The notes beneath the pieces are model-generated. The model was not told the origin of the DNA and did no database searches. It saw only the letters and a program-made list of their open reading frames with translations. Position numbers and translations under genes: made by a program. This document shows positions 17,887-27,471 of a stretch of 64,000 bases of DNA, piece by piece (the stretch's first letter is position 1; each line of letters opens with the position of its first letter). The DNA comes from VAZQ01 sp963763365 (lineage in GTDB: Bacteria; Pseudomonadota; Alphaproteobacteria; Rhizobiales; Xanthobacteraceae): positions 372,001-436,000 of the forward strand of contig CAVXOE010000011.1 of assembly GCA_963763365.1 (NCBI GenBank), read 5' to 3'.

Positions 17887-18680
17887 GACGCCGCTCTGAC
17901 CGGCGCGGGCAGTTGGGCGCGCCACGGCGTGTCGCCGCGCTCCACCATGTCTTCGAGGATCTGCCGGTCGCGCAGCGTGTCCATCGCCCGCCAGAATCCC
18001 TCGTACTTGTACGCCATCAGGTGGCCGCCCTCGATCAGGCGGCTGAAGGGCTCGTTGACCAGCTCTTCGCCGTCCTTGATGAAATCGTAGATTTCACGGC
18101 GAAAGATAAAATATCCGCCATTGATCCAGATTTCGGATTCCTGGCTCGACCGAATTCGCTGCACCGAACCGTTCTTGTCGAATTCGGCAAGGTGGAAGCT
18201 GATCGGCGGATGAACCGTGATGAAGCAGCCGATCTTGCCGCTCTCCTTGAACTGCCTGATCATCTCCGGCAGCGGAGCGTCGGTCAGGCCGTCGCTGTAA
18301 TTGGCGAGGAACATCTCCTCGTCCTGGACGAGGTGCTTCACCGCCAGGAGGCGCTGGCCGATGTTGCGCCATGTGCCGGTGTCGACGAGCGTGACCCGCC
18401 AGTCCGGCGGCTGCTCGCCGAGAATCTCGACCTTCTTGCCGAAGCCAGTGATGACGCAGTCGCTGTTCGCGGTCTGCCGGTAGTTCAGGAAGTATTCTTT
18501 GATGACGTTCGCCTTGTATCCGAGACACAGGACAAAATCCTGGTGCCCGTACTGGCTGTAATACTGCATCACGTGCCAGAGGATCGGCTGGTGTCCGATC
18601 GGCACCATCGGCTTCGGGACGCTCTCGGAATATTCGCGGATGCGGGTGCCGAGCCCACCGCAGAACAGGACAACCTTCAT
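17883..18680 (-). CDS. rfbF: glucose-1-phosphate cytidylyltransferase
   Basis: 265 residues starting MKVVLFCGGLGTRIREYSES at 18680, with the nucleotidyltransferase loop GGLGTRIRE and KPMVPIGHQPILWH. It makes CDP-glucose from CTP and glucose-1-phosphate, the entry point to CDP-3,6-dideoxy and branched sugars. The Thr/Arg arrangement and the segment GTWRNIGQRLLAVKHLV fit RfbF rather than RmlA. Both ends overlap neighbouring genes by four bases (ATGA at 18677-18680 and 17883-17886), so the run should be translationally coupled. The usual partner, CDP-glucose 4,6-dehydratase, is not obvious in the window. Confidence 0.9.
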   Translation of the reverse strand: MKVVLFCGGLGTRIREYSESVPKPMVPIGHQPILWHVMQYYSQYGHQDFVLCLGYKANVIKEYFLNYRQTANSDCVITGFGKKVEILGEQPPDWRVTLVDTGTWRNIGQRLLAVKHLVQDEEMFLANYSDGLTDAPLPEMIRQFKESGKIGCFITVHPPISFHLAEFDKNGSVQRIRSSQESEIWINGGYFIFRREIYDFIKDGEELVNEPFSRLIEGGHLMAYKYEGFWRAMDTLRDRQILEDMVERGDTPWRAQLPAPVRAAS

Positions 18681-19981
18681 GACGCGACCTCTCGCGGATC
18701 GATGATTTCGACGTCCGGAATCGGAACGACGAACTTGCACCCCCAGGCGCCGACGTGGCGCATTTGCGAAACAATCTCGGTCTTCAGGTTCCAAGGCAGG
18801 ATCAGCAGATAGTCCGGCCGTGCCTCGTCGATGGCGGACACCGGCAGAATCGGGATGTGCATGCCCGGCGTAAAGCGGCCGTGCTTGTAGGGATTGCGGT
18901 CGACGGTGAAGTCGAGGAAATCGGTGCCGATGCCGCAATAGTTGAGGAGCGTGTTGCCCTTTCCGGGCGCGCCGTATCCGCACACCCGAGCGCCCTTCTC
19001 CTTGCAGGCGATCAGGAACGACAAAAGCCGCCGCTTGGTGTCGTGAACCTTAGCCGCGAATTGCGCGTACGTGTCGATATTCTCGAATCCGATCGCCCGC
19101 TCATGAGCGAGCAGCGTTGTGACGCTCGGCAAGACGGCGTGCGCCGCGTTCGCCAGGCAGAGATAGACCCGCAGCGATCCGCCATGGGTCGAGAGTTCCT
19201 CGACGTCGAACACCTTCAGGCCGTGCTTGCGCGCGAGCCGGTCGATCGTCACCAGCGAAAAGTAGGAGAAGTGCTCGTGGTAGATCGTGTCGAACTGGTT
19301 TCCTTCGATCAGTCTCTCGAGGTGCGGGAACTCAAGCGTGATCACGCCGTAGGGCGCCAGGAGATGCGCCATGCCGCCGACGAAGTCGTTGAGGTCCGGC
19401 ACTTGAGCCAGCACGTTGTTGCCGATGATGAGGTCGGCCTTCTTGCCTTCGGCAGCGAGTCTCTGCGCGAGCGTCAGCCCGAAGAACTCCACAAGCGTCG
19501 GAATATTCTTCCGTTGCGCCACCTCGGCCACATTGGCGGCGGGCTCGATGCCGACGACCGGCACGCCGAGCGGCAGGAAATGCTGCAGCAGATATCCGTC
19601 GTTGCTGGCGATCTCATACACCCGGCTGTTGGCGCCGAGATTGAGCCGGGCCTTGATCATCTCGCAGTAACGGCGGGCGTGATCGACCCAGGACGTCGAA
19701 TACGACGAGAAGTAGGCGTATTCGGTGAAAATGTGCTCCGGCTTCACGTACTCCTGCAACTGCACCAGAAAGCAGCCGTCGCAGACCAACGCATGCAGCG
19801 GATAGTACGGTTCCATCGCATTGGTTTCATCGGCCGTGCGGAAGCTCTCGCAGAGCGGCGACATTCCGAGGTCGACGAAGGTCGTCGCGAGCGGCCGGCT
19901 GCAGATCCGGCAACAGCCATGCGCGAGCTTCGGCGTAATGCCGCGTGATTGTGGGGTCGTGGCGATGGAATTGTGTCGCAT
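18677..19981 (-). CDS. sugar C-methyltransferase (class I SAM-dependent, TylCIII-like)
   Basis: 434 residues in three parts. An N-terminal zinc-binding region has CRICSRPL and a second CxxC in VCDGCF. A SAM-binding Rossmann core contains VYEIASNDGYLLQHF (motif I). A C-terminal domain contains VCGYGAPGKGNTLLNYCGIG. This three-part layout is that of NDP-hexose C-methyltransferases, which add a methyl to a ketosugar carbon. Together with the cytidylyltransferase it implies a branched CDP-linked sugar. It is the first gene of the coupled minus-strand run. Confidence 0.85.
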   Translation of the reverse strand: MRHNSIATTPQSRGITPKLAHGCCRICSRPLATTFVDLGMSPLCESFRTADETNAMEPYYPLHALVCDGCFLVQLQEYVKPEHIFTEYAYFSSYSTSWVDHARRYCEMIKARLNLGANSRVYEIASNDGYLLQHFLPLGVPVVGIEPAANVAEVAQRKNIPTLVEFFGLTLAQRLAAEGKKADLIIGNNVLAQVPDLNDFVGGMAHLLAPYGVITLEFPHLERLIEGNQFDTIYHEHFSYFSLVTIDRLARKHGLKVFDVEELSTHGGSLRVYLCLANAAHAVLPSVTTLLAHERAIGFENIDTYAQFAAKVHDTKRRLLSFLIACKEKGARVCGYGAPGKGNTLLNYCGIGTDFLDFTVDRNPYKHGRFTPGMHIPILPVSAIDEARPDYLLILPWNLKTEIVSQMRHVGAWGCKFVVPIPDVEIIDPREVAS

Positions 19982-20090
19982 GATCTGTCGTAACCTTGTC
20001 GGCGATACGCTGTTTTTCTGGTGTTTCTATCGCACGAACATCAGCAATCGATGCAGACAAACGGGGAGTAAGGTAAAACTTTAGATCGCT

Positions 20091-20124
20091 TTGACATAAA
20101 TTTCTCTTGTGTTGAATTTAGTAT
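20091..20124 (+). promoter_or_regulatory. promoter-like AT-rich element upstream of the sugar epimerase
   Basis: A perfect TTGACA (20091-20096) is followed by AT-rich DNA (GAATTTAGTAT at 20114-20124) that could hold a weak -10 about 17-18 bases downstream. It lies in the divergent region between the methyltransferase and epimerase genes. A very similar stretch (TGACA, A-rich, then TTTCTCT) occurs at 30966-30982 upstream of another polysaccharide gene. Confidence 0.35.
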
Positions 20125-20201
20125 CTGTTCAGACAGAGTCGGATGTATGGAGCTTGAAGCGTCGGCGCTGTCGGAAATATTGTCGCAGCAGAGCGTTAAC
20201 C

Positions 20202-20771
20202 ATGCGATTTAACCCAACCGGCCTGCAAGATGCGTGGCTGATCCAGCTTGATCCAGCGCGCGACGAGCGAGGATTTTTCGCGCGAACATTTTGCGTCAAC
20301 GAATTCCGTGCGCATGGGCTCGAAACGAGCTTTCCGCAGCACAGCATGTCGTGTTCGTTTAGCAAGGGTACGCTGCGTGGGATGCACTTTCAGCGGGCGC
20401 CGCACCGTGAGGTAAAACTCGTCCGGTGCCTGAGTGGCGCGATCTGGGACGTCATCATCGATCTGAGACCGGAATCGGCGACTTTTTGCCAATGGCGTGG
20501 GTTCGAATTGACGGCCGAGAATCAGGATCAGCTTTACATTCCCAAAGGCTTCGCGCACGGGTTCCAGACATTGAGCGAAGACGCACAAGTTAACTATCTC
20601 ATTTCGGAATTCTACACGCCGGATGCTGCGAGCGGCGTCCGGTACGACGATCCGGCATTTGGGATCGCCTGGCCGCTGCCCGTCAGCGCGGTCTCGGAGA
20701 AGGACTTGCACTGGCCCGATTTTTCATCCGAGAAGCAACGAACCGGCCTGGAACCGCTGATCCTTTCATAG
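20202..20771 (+). CDS. dTDP-4-dehydrorhamnose 3,5-epimerase-like sugar epimerase
   Basis: 189 residues from ATG 20202 (a longer frame to 20109 adds a basic, unlikely leader). It is a cupin-type RmlC/RfbC-family protein: ERGFFARTFC near the start, the catalytic-histidine segment GTLRGMHFQRAP, and the later YIPKGFAHGFQTLSE. Enzymes of this family epimerise C3 and/or C5 of NDP-4-keto-6-deoxyhexoses. It stands divergent from the cytidylyltransferase/methyltransferase run and probably shares its pathway. No RmlA, RmlB or RmlD accompanies it, so a CDP-linked substrate is more likely than dTDP-rhamnose. Confidence 0.85.
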   Translation: MRFNPTGLQDAWLIQLDPARDERGFFARTFCVNEFRAHGLETSFPQHSMSCSFSKGTLRGMHFQRAPHREVKLVRCLSGAIWDVIIDLRPESATFCQWRGFELTAENQDQLYIPKGFAHGFQTLSEDAQVNYLISEFYTPDAASGVRYDDPAFGIAWPLPVSAVSEKDLHWPDFSSEKQRTGLEPLILS

Positions 20772-22139
20772 TTCCAGAAGACCGTGCGTCCGCAGGATCT
20801 CGGCCGTCCTGTGCACGGTGTCGAAGGACAGATCCGCGCGTTCGGCGATGTCGAGCAGCGAATGCGTTCCATCCGACAGATTTAGTATCCAAAGCATCGC
20901 CATGTTGGCGGCGGCTGCGTCCGGCGCGCCCCCGATCGCGCCATACAGGCCACGCTTCCCAAGCTGCGGCTCGCATTTTGGAACTGTATTGCGATAGGTC
21001 CCGTCCCTCTCGATCACGTCGATTGTTTCACTGATCAGCCTGTAAGATTCCCGCAAATGCTCCGGGCGGATAAAATCGAGGTTGTCCGCCGAGGTGTGGT
21101 ATTGGGGAATCGTGCCGAACTGGCTGCGCTGGAAGAGGCCGACCGGTAGATTGAAACCAGGGGAGCAGTATTGCCGCTCGTCATAGCCGTACGGATAAAA
21201 GTCGAGCACTGTGGGTGACAGTCCCGAGTGCCGCAGCACTTGCGTCATTGCTCGATCAATTTGCGCATTTCCACGCCGGCTTTTCTTGTACGTCGGCCCT
21301 CCGCCGTCGCCGACCATCGAGACAACCAGCCCATGTTTGATACGAGAGGCTTGGCTTTCGTTGCGGGCAAGCCAGGTGATCGCGCCGATCGTCCCCGGCG
21401 CGAACAAGAATCGGTAGCTGTACCGTGTCCGCCGGCGAGAGATTTGCTCGGCGAGATGGGTCAGGAGCGCGATACCCGAGCAATTGTCGTTCGCCAGCGA
21501 GGGATGGCAGACGTGCGCGGATAGCAGGAACTCGTCGTCCGTTTCGCCTTGGTGAAAATACTCACCGTAAGTGAGGTGCCCGTCGCTCAGGCTGGAATCG
21601 ATCACGACCTCGTAGGTCTCGTCCGGCAGGGATTCGTATTGCCGGTGAGACATGCAGAACGCCCAATTCTCCGCATAGTAGGACGTCCGATACGGGATGA
21701 GATCGGGCTGATCGGGCAGCGTGTGGATATGCTTCTTGAGTTCGCTGAGAGGCATGCGCGCGTTCACGGGCACGCTGTAGCTCATGACGTGCAGGTTCGA
21801 CCTGGAAAAGTCGACAATCCGCTCGCCCGTGGCGTTTTTGATATAGGCGTCGCGAATATTCCATTCGCGTGGAATGGTCCAGTCGAAGACCTCAGTTCCA
21901 GTCGGAACCTCGTGGACATCCAACGCGATGTGCGCTCCGATTTCGCGAAGCGTCTTCCGGACGCCGTCCCCTGTTATGCTTCGGCAAATCGGGTAAATCT
22001 TGGCGGCCAGCGCAAAGATTTGTTCGCCGACGTCATCGAGGGACGGCGTATCCAAGGGCGCACCGCACTCTCTTCCTTGGCGTCCGATTGGCGCGGCCTC
22101 AGGAGCCGACGAGTTGAGGTTCAGTAGCAGCCCTTTCAT
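20766..22139 (-). CDS. DUF4910 aminopeptidase-like protein with C-terminal winged helix
   Basis: 457 residues from ATG 22139. The central region has a zinc-peptidase-like core: LLSAHVCHPSLANDNCSGIA places a His and an Asp-Asn in the M28-like arrangement, and FAPGTIGAITWLARNE follows. The last 75 residues look like a winged-helix domain (DIAERADLSFDTVHRTAEIL). DUF4910 proteins are frequently found in polysaccharide loci with C-methyltransferase and epimerase genes; a sugar or amide hydrolase role is suspected but unproven. The start overlaps the SDR gene end by 41 bases, and the stop overlaps the convergent epimerase gene by 6 bases. Confidence 0.75.
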   Translation of the reverse strand: MKGLLLNLNSSAPEAAPIGRQGRECGAPLDTPSLDDVGEQIFALAAKIYPICRSITGDGVRKTLREIGAHIALDVHEVPTGTEVFDWTIPREWNIRDAYIKNATGERIVDFSRSNLHVMSYSVPVNARMPLSELKKHIHTLPDQPDLIPYRTSYYAENWAFCMSHRQYESLPDETYEVVIDSSLSDGHLTYGEYFHQGETDDEFLLSAHVCHPSLANDNCSGIALLTHLAEQISRRRTRYSYRFLFAPGTIGAITWLARNESQASRIKHGLVVSMVGDGGGPTYKKSRRGNAQIDRAMTQVLRHSGLSPTVLDFYPYGYDERQYCSPGFNLPVGLFQRSQFGTIPQYHTSADNLDFIRPEHLRESYRLISETIDVIERDGTYRNTVPKCEPQLGKRGLYGAIGGAPDAAAANMAMLWILNLSDGTHSLLDIAERADLSFDTVHRTAEILRTHGLLEL

Positions 22140-23181
22140 CGGCTTTCCTGCGCGGCGTGTGCCGGAGTTCGTTGTCGAGGATTCCTTCCGCCAGCAGCTT
22201 CTTGATGTGTCCGATGCGCTGGTAGCGGGGGCCCTCGAAATCTTGCAGCGTGATGCCCGACGCCAGATACGCCTTGTAGAGTTGCTCGGCGCCCTTCTTG
22301 GCATCCCACTGCGGCTTGAACTGCGGCAGTTGCGTCCTGATCTTTTCGAAGCTGACCCGATATGAGCGGGTATCGGGGCCTGCGCCATCTGCAAATTCGA
22401 CTTTGCATCCAGGAACCACCTCCGCGACGATCTGAGCGAGATCGCGGATCTGATAATTGTGAGCCGTCTGGCCTACGTTGAATGCCTCGTTGAAGACGGC
22501 ATCGGCAGGCGCCTCAAGCGCGGCGATAAACGCCCGTGAAATGTCCTCGATGTGAGCGATCGGGCGCCACGGCGTCCCATCCGATTTCAAGAGGATTTTG
22601 CCGGTGGTGAAGGCCCAGGCGACAAGATTGTTCAGAACGATGTCGAACCGGAGCCGCGGCGAAACGCCATAAGCCGTCGCTGGCCGCAAGAAGACCGGAC
22701 AGAATCCGTCGCCGGCGAGCCGCGAGATGTTCCGCTCGGAATTGACCTTCGATTCACCGTAGGCGGTCACCGGATTGAGCGCGCCGGTTTCGTCGATCAT
22801 GCCCTCACCCGCCTTGCCGTAATTGCTGCACGACGAGGCAAAGACGAACCGGCGCACCCCTGCCCGCTTGGCGAGCTCCGCGAGTCGAACGCTCGCGCGA
22901 TGATTGATGTCGTCGGTCAGGCTCGGCTTCAGGTCGCTGAGGGGATCGTTGGATAGCGCCGCGAGGTGAATGACTCCGTCAAAGCCGGCGACATCGTCGA
23001 GAGAGGCATCTCGCGTATCCTTGCGAATGGTCGGCACGTCGCAGATCGCTCCCCCGGCGGCGAACGTACAGCGTGAATAGAGCTCGCTGTCCATGCCAAC
23101 CACGTCGTGGCCCGCCTTGACCAACATCGGGGTCAGAATCGTGCCGATGTAGCCGAGATGTCCAGTCAGCAGGACGCGCAT
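22099..23181 (-). CDS. NAD(P)-dependent nucleotide-sugar epimerase/dehydratase (extended SDR)
   Basis: 360 residues. The Rossmann motif GHLGYIG lies at the N-terminus (RVLLTGHLGYIGTIL), the Ser-rich strand is RFVFASSCSNYG, and the active-site pair is AYGESK (Tyr-x3-Lys). It is an extended SDR acting on a nucleotide sugar. It could serve as the missing 4,6-dehydratase, as a 4-ketoreductase or as an epimerase in the CDP-sugar pathway; the sequence does not decide. It is translated just before the DUF4910 gene and overlaps it. Confidence 0.82.
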   Translation of the reverse strand: MRVLLTGHLGYIGTILTPMLVKAGHDVVGMDSELYSRCTFAAGGAICDVPTIRKDTRDASLDDVAGFDGVIHLAALSNDPLSDLKPSLTDDINHRASVRLAELAKRAGVRRFVFASSCSNYGKAGEGMIDETGALNPVTAYGESKVNSERNISRLAGDGFCPVFLRPATAYGVSPRLRFDIVLNNLVAWAFTTGKILLKSDGTPWRPIAHIEDISRAFIAALEAPADAVFNEAFNVGQTAHNYQIRDLAQIVAEVVPGCKVEFADGAGPDTRSYRVSFEKIRTQLPQFKPQWDAKKGAEQLYKAYLASGITLQDFEGPRYQRIGHIKKLLAEGILDNELRHTPRRKADERAATEPQLVGS

Positions 23182-23367
23182 GGTTTGCTCCTTCGGTGCC
23201 GTTTAGTGTGTCTAATGCAATTGCTGTTGATAGTAGTCGATCTCGCGGTGAGAGTTCATGAACTCGATGAAATCACCGTTAATCGCCTTCGTGTTGGCCG
23301 TCGATAGACGGGCTCCGATGACCTTCTGGTTCATGTTGCGATTGCCGGATCGGAGCCGCGTCGTTGC

Positions 23368-25286
23368 TCACGGCTGCGTGAACGGCGTCCCGGCATCGTA
23401 ACGCGCCTTTGCGGGAAGCGTGTGAAGCTTCGTCGTTCCGACCGGATCGACCCACGGCCAGACGTAGCCGCGTCCGGCCTCGAAGAAGGCCGGCTTCCGA
23501 CTCAGATACAGTGAATTCGGCAGCGCGCGATTGCTGGTTTCCTCATCCCATTGCACCGTGTTTGTGAGGTAGTCGAAATTGCCGTGGCGAAGCGCGGTCG
23601 CGGATACCTGAGCATCGGTCCGGTATGGTTTGACGGTGTCCCATCCGAGCATCCAGATGCCGGGCTTGCCGGAGGCGAAAGTCGTCTCAAACGCAAAGCC
23701 ATCCATTTGATTCGCGGCTCCAAGGACGTTTCCGGCGAACGACATCCAATAGGAGTAGGCCATCGCGCCGACGCAGCGCCGAGGTCCGTTGGAAGGTTGC
23801 TTGGCGTCATCAATTCTCCCGCCGGCCTGGTTGTCGAACGGGGCGCGGATGCAGCGCAGATGATTGCGAAAGAACGTGTTGTAGATGCTGTTGCCGTGCG
23901 TGTTGTCGCTGTCGGCATTGTGGCTTTCGTTGCCCTCGAACAGAACGTGATGACTTCCCACCATGTGGCTCGCGTTGATCCCGGTTTCGATCCACGCGCC
24001 GTTGGTGTTGATGTAGCTCATGTCCATGTAGTTGTAGCCGACCACGGAGCCTGCTCCCGCGGATCGGGCAACGATGACCTTGTTCGCTCTGACCGCGATG
24101 CCGTTTTCGATGAGCACTTCGGCTGCCCCGGCCGAGAGGCTGATCGCGTATCCGCCGCCGCCGGGCTGCGCCCAGGCGGCATCGTGAATGTAGAACTCGC
24201 GCAGCTCGATTCGGAACGAGCTATGGATGGCGACGCCTTCGCCGATGCCACGACGGTGCTTTCGACGTTCCTGGCCCAGGACAGCGCCGCCCAATTGAAG
24301 CGAAGGTTGCCGGCATCGCCTCCCGTCATCGTCAGATCTTCCACGCCGGCATTTTTGACGTGCGGGCGTGCGTATCGCGATAGCTGCGCGGCGTGGCCGG
24401 ACCGGTACGAGATATGGATGGGCGTGGTGAACGTGATGGTGGCTCCGGAGATCGAAGCGATCTGCTTGACCTCGGAGGTGGGGCGGTCTGACCGGGAGAA
24501 CCACGAGCCGGCGGACTGAGGCGTGGTCGGGAAGGCTCCCGGCTCGAAATCGTCGACATATTGGACGGCGGGATTGTGCTTCTGCCAGACGACGCGCCAG
24601 TCGGGAGCCGCCCAGATTTGCCCGCGCCCCTGCGGGATCCGTGCGCCAGTCGGCGCCCGATGCCTCATCAAGCAGAACGATCTGGCCGGGGACAAATCCA
24701 GCGGCATTCGCGACCGTCACCGTGTACGCGCCCTTGGCGGCGTCGGCGGTCAAGTTCGTCGAGGCGACCACGTCGATCGAGTCGCCGGTCGTTGAAAACA
24801 GGGAGGTGCCGACGACGACGAGCGGCGACGGATGCGGACCGGGCTCGCTCTGGAATGGTTTGGCACCGTTGGTCTTCGCCAGTGTTGTCAGGCCTGGTCC
24901 GGCGCCGCGAAGGGTGATGCCCTTGTTGATCAGGATGTAGTTTCCGCCGTTGATGAAGAAGGTGCCGGCGGAGAGCCGCACGACCTGGCCCACCGGGCAG
25001 GCGTTGATGGCGGCCTGAATCCGCTTGGTGTCATCCTGCTGTGCCTCCGCTCGGAGTCAGCGTGGAGCAGACCGTGGACCGGGCCGGAATGCCGCCCGCC
25101 CCCATCATCCCGGGGTTCCAGAGCGTCGATCGCTCGGCAGGCAGGAAAGCACGCGATTGGTCGACGACCTGCGTCGACGTCTCCGGCTTGCTCGGCGCCG
25201 GGAGCCGGTGCGCCGACGGCGCCGCCGACAGATGACAAAACTGCCGCGACGATGCTCAAGCTGAAAAACAGGTCCGTCACGTTCAT
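23368..25286 (-). pseudogene. secreted right-handed beta-helix (pectate lyase-like) protein, multiply frameshifted
   Basis: Starting at ATG 25286 there is a signal peptide (LFFSLSIVAAVLSSVGGAVGA). To follow the protein one must change frame about four times: near 25195, 25035, 24635 and 24250. The recombined sequence (~640 residues) includes INACPVGQVVRLSAGTFF and INKGITLRGAGPGLTTL, then HVKNAGVEDLTMTGG and HHVLFEGNESHNADSDNTHG, all typical of parallel beta-helix lyases or epimerases. Secreted enzymes like this trim or release exopolysaccharide. Four frameshifts with otherwise conserved sequence mean either decay or poor base quality here. Confidence 0.6.
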
Positions 25287-25643
25287 TGAAATTCCTTGAG
25301 CCGGCGACGCAAGGGCGTCACTTGCCAGATGCGGACTTGCAAGATGCGGGCCCGCAGCGCCTCGGGGCGCGTGATCGCACCGTTTCGCTGACGTGCTCTG
25401 CTCGGCCTCGGCAAAAGCGATCGCGCTGCAGCAGCAAATTACTTCAGCGGCGCGCAGATCGCCTAGGCGACGCTCACCTTAACGCTAACTCGCGGATCGG
25501 CCGCCGTCCTGAAGCCGCAACGGCTGCTCGGCACGATCTCTGCTGAACATCGACCGCATGTCCAGAAGTGGGCGGCGCCGTCCTGAATAAGGACAGCAAC
25601 GGCCTAACGCGGCACACATAGTTTCAATTCCGGAATTCTCTCG
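25287..25643. other. 357-base divergent intergenic region
   Basis: This lies between the minus-strand beta-helix gene and the plus-strand glycosyltransferase fusion, so it should contain two promoters. It is as GC-rich as the coding DNA. I see no convincing -35/-10 pair, hairpin or short gene. Confidence 0.4.
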
Positions 25644-27444
25644 ATGTCAATCGCCCCCGAAGACACGTGCCTGACGAAGGCCGCATCCGAACAGCCTCAC
25701 CTTCCAAATCCGTCGCGACGTTACCTGCTCGTGTCGCCCTGCCGCGACGAGGCGCAATATCTCCGTCGCACGCTCGACAGCGTCGCCGCACAGTCGGTGC
25801 CGCCGGCGCTCTGGATCGTCGTCGATGACGGATCGACCGATGAGACGCCGGCAATCCTTCAGGAATACGCGCAGCGGCTGCCGTACCTGCGGGTCGTGCG
25901 ACGCGAAGATCGCGGCCACCGGCGCGTGGGGCCGGGCGTGATCGAGGCCTTTTACGCCGGCCTGGAGCAGGTGCGCCTGGAGGACTTCGACTACCTGTGC
26001 AAGCTCGACATGGATCTCGACCTGCCGGGCCGGTACTTCGAACTGCTGATGCAGCGGATGGAGAGCAATCCGCGCATCGGCACCACATCCGGCAAGCCGT
26101 GGTTCGTGCACCCGCAAAGTGGCGCGCTCGTGCCGGAGGTCTGCGGCGACGAGATGTCGGTCGGCATGACCAAGTTCTACCGGGTGGCGTGCTTCAAGGA
26201 CATCGGCGGGTTCGTGCGCCAGGTCATGTGGGACGGCATCGACTGCCATCGCGCGCGCATGCTCGGCTGGATCGCAGAGAGCGTCGATCTGGAGCCCATC
26301 CGCTTCATTCATCTGCGGCCGCAGGGCGCGAGCCATAAGGGCATTTGGACCGGCCGGGTGCGCGCTGGGTTCGGCCAATATTTCATGGGGACTTCGCCGC
26401 TGTACTACTTGGCGGTCGCCATCCACCGCCTGCCGGCCCACCCGGTGCTGATCGGCAGCATCGCGATGCTGTGGGGCTATCTGGGAAGCTGGCTCAAGCG
26501 CCTGCCGCGCTACGACGACATCGAGTTCCGGCGCTTCGTCCGTTCCTATCAGCACGCTTGTCTGCGGATGGGAAAGCATGCGGCGACCGCCAGGTTCGAG
26601 GCGGAGCGATCTCACCTCTGGCAGTCCCGGTACGGGCTGTCGGCTCCCGATGATGCGCCGGTAGTGCGCAAGGAACGCGCCGAGCTGATGGGCTTGCGGT
26701 TCGACACGCTGACGATGAAAGGCACGGTGGCCCGGTGCGTGGAATTGTGTCGCGCCCCGCGTACCTCCCACACGATCATTACGGTCAACGCCTCGCACCT
26801 GTGCATGATGCGGCGCGATCCGGAATTGGCGCAGGCCTGCCGGGCGGGCGACCTGATCGTGGCGGACGGCATGTCGGTGGTCTGGGCGCTCTGGGCGTCG
26901 GGCCAGCGCGCGCCGGAGCGCGTTGCGGGTGTCGACCTCATGGCGCAGTTGCTGGCGGCCGCCGGGCCAGCATCGGCTGCGTGTTTATTTCCTCGGCGCG
27001 AAGCGCGAGGTGGTCTCGACACTCGTGGAAAGGTGCCGGACGCAATTCCCCGGTCTCGAAATTGCCGGCTTCCGCGACGGTTACTTCAGCGCGGACGACC
27101 ACCCGCGGATCGTCGAAGAGATTCGGGCGAGCAGGGCCGACCTGCTGTTCGTCGGCATGCCCAGCCCGTTCAAGGAGACGTGGTGCGAGCGTTACCGAGA
27201 TCGCCTGCAAGTGCCTGTCATTGTCGGCGTTGGCGGTAGCTTCGACGTGCTCGCCGGATTCATCAAGCGCTCGCCGCGCTGGCTCCAGCAAGCGGGCCTG
27301 GAGTGGTTCTGGCGGCTCCTGATGGAACCTCGCAAGCTTTGGAAACGGTACCTCACCACGAACAGCGAGTTCATCTGGTTCGCCGGCCGGGAGATCTTCG
27401 CGCGTCGCGCGGGCCGGCTACCGGCCGTGCAGAACCAGAACTAG
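25644..27444 (+). CDS. GT2 glycosyltransferase fused to WecG/TagA-type GT26, one frameshift
   Basis: The single frame to 27239 already spans two domains. Residues ~25-310 are a GT-A family 2 transferase (VVDDGSTDETP; acidic motif CKLDMDLDLP). Residues ~345 onward are a WecG/TagA/CpsF domain (HTIITVNASHLCMM, DGMSVVWALWASG). An extra G in GGG at 26964-26966 shifts the frame; reading on from there gives LRVYFLGAKREVV and the normal GT26 end at 27444, for 599 residues in total. GT26 enzymes add ManNAc or similar sugars to lipid-linked acceptors, and wecB follows directly, so UDP-ManNAc may be the donor. A GT2-GT26 fusion is unusual. Confidence 0.75.
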
Positions 27445-27471
27445 TGCGCGGTGAGAAAGCCATGACGACAC

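Noticed and set aside
16765..18090. 441-residue plus-strand frame spanning parts of three minus genes
   Set aside because: It crosses the boundaries of three well-supported genes and has no recognisable motif.
18755..19948. 397-residue plus-strand frame opposite the C-methyltransferase
   Set aside because: The minus strand encodes complete zinc and SAM motifs with ATGA coupling; the plus frame is an antisense shadow.
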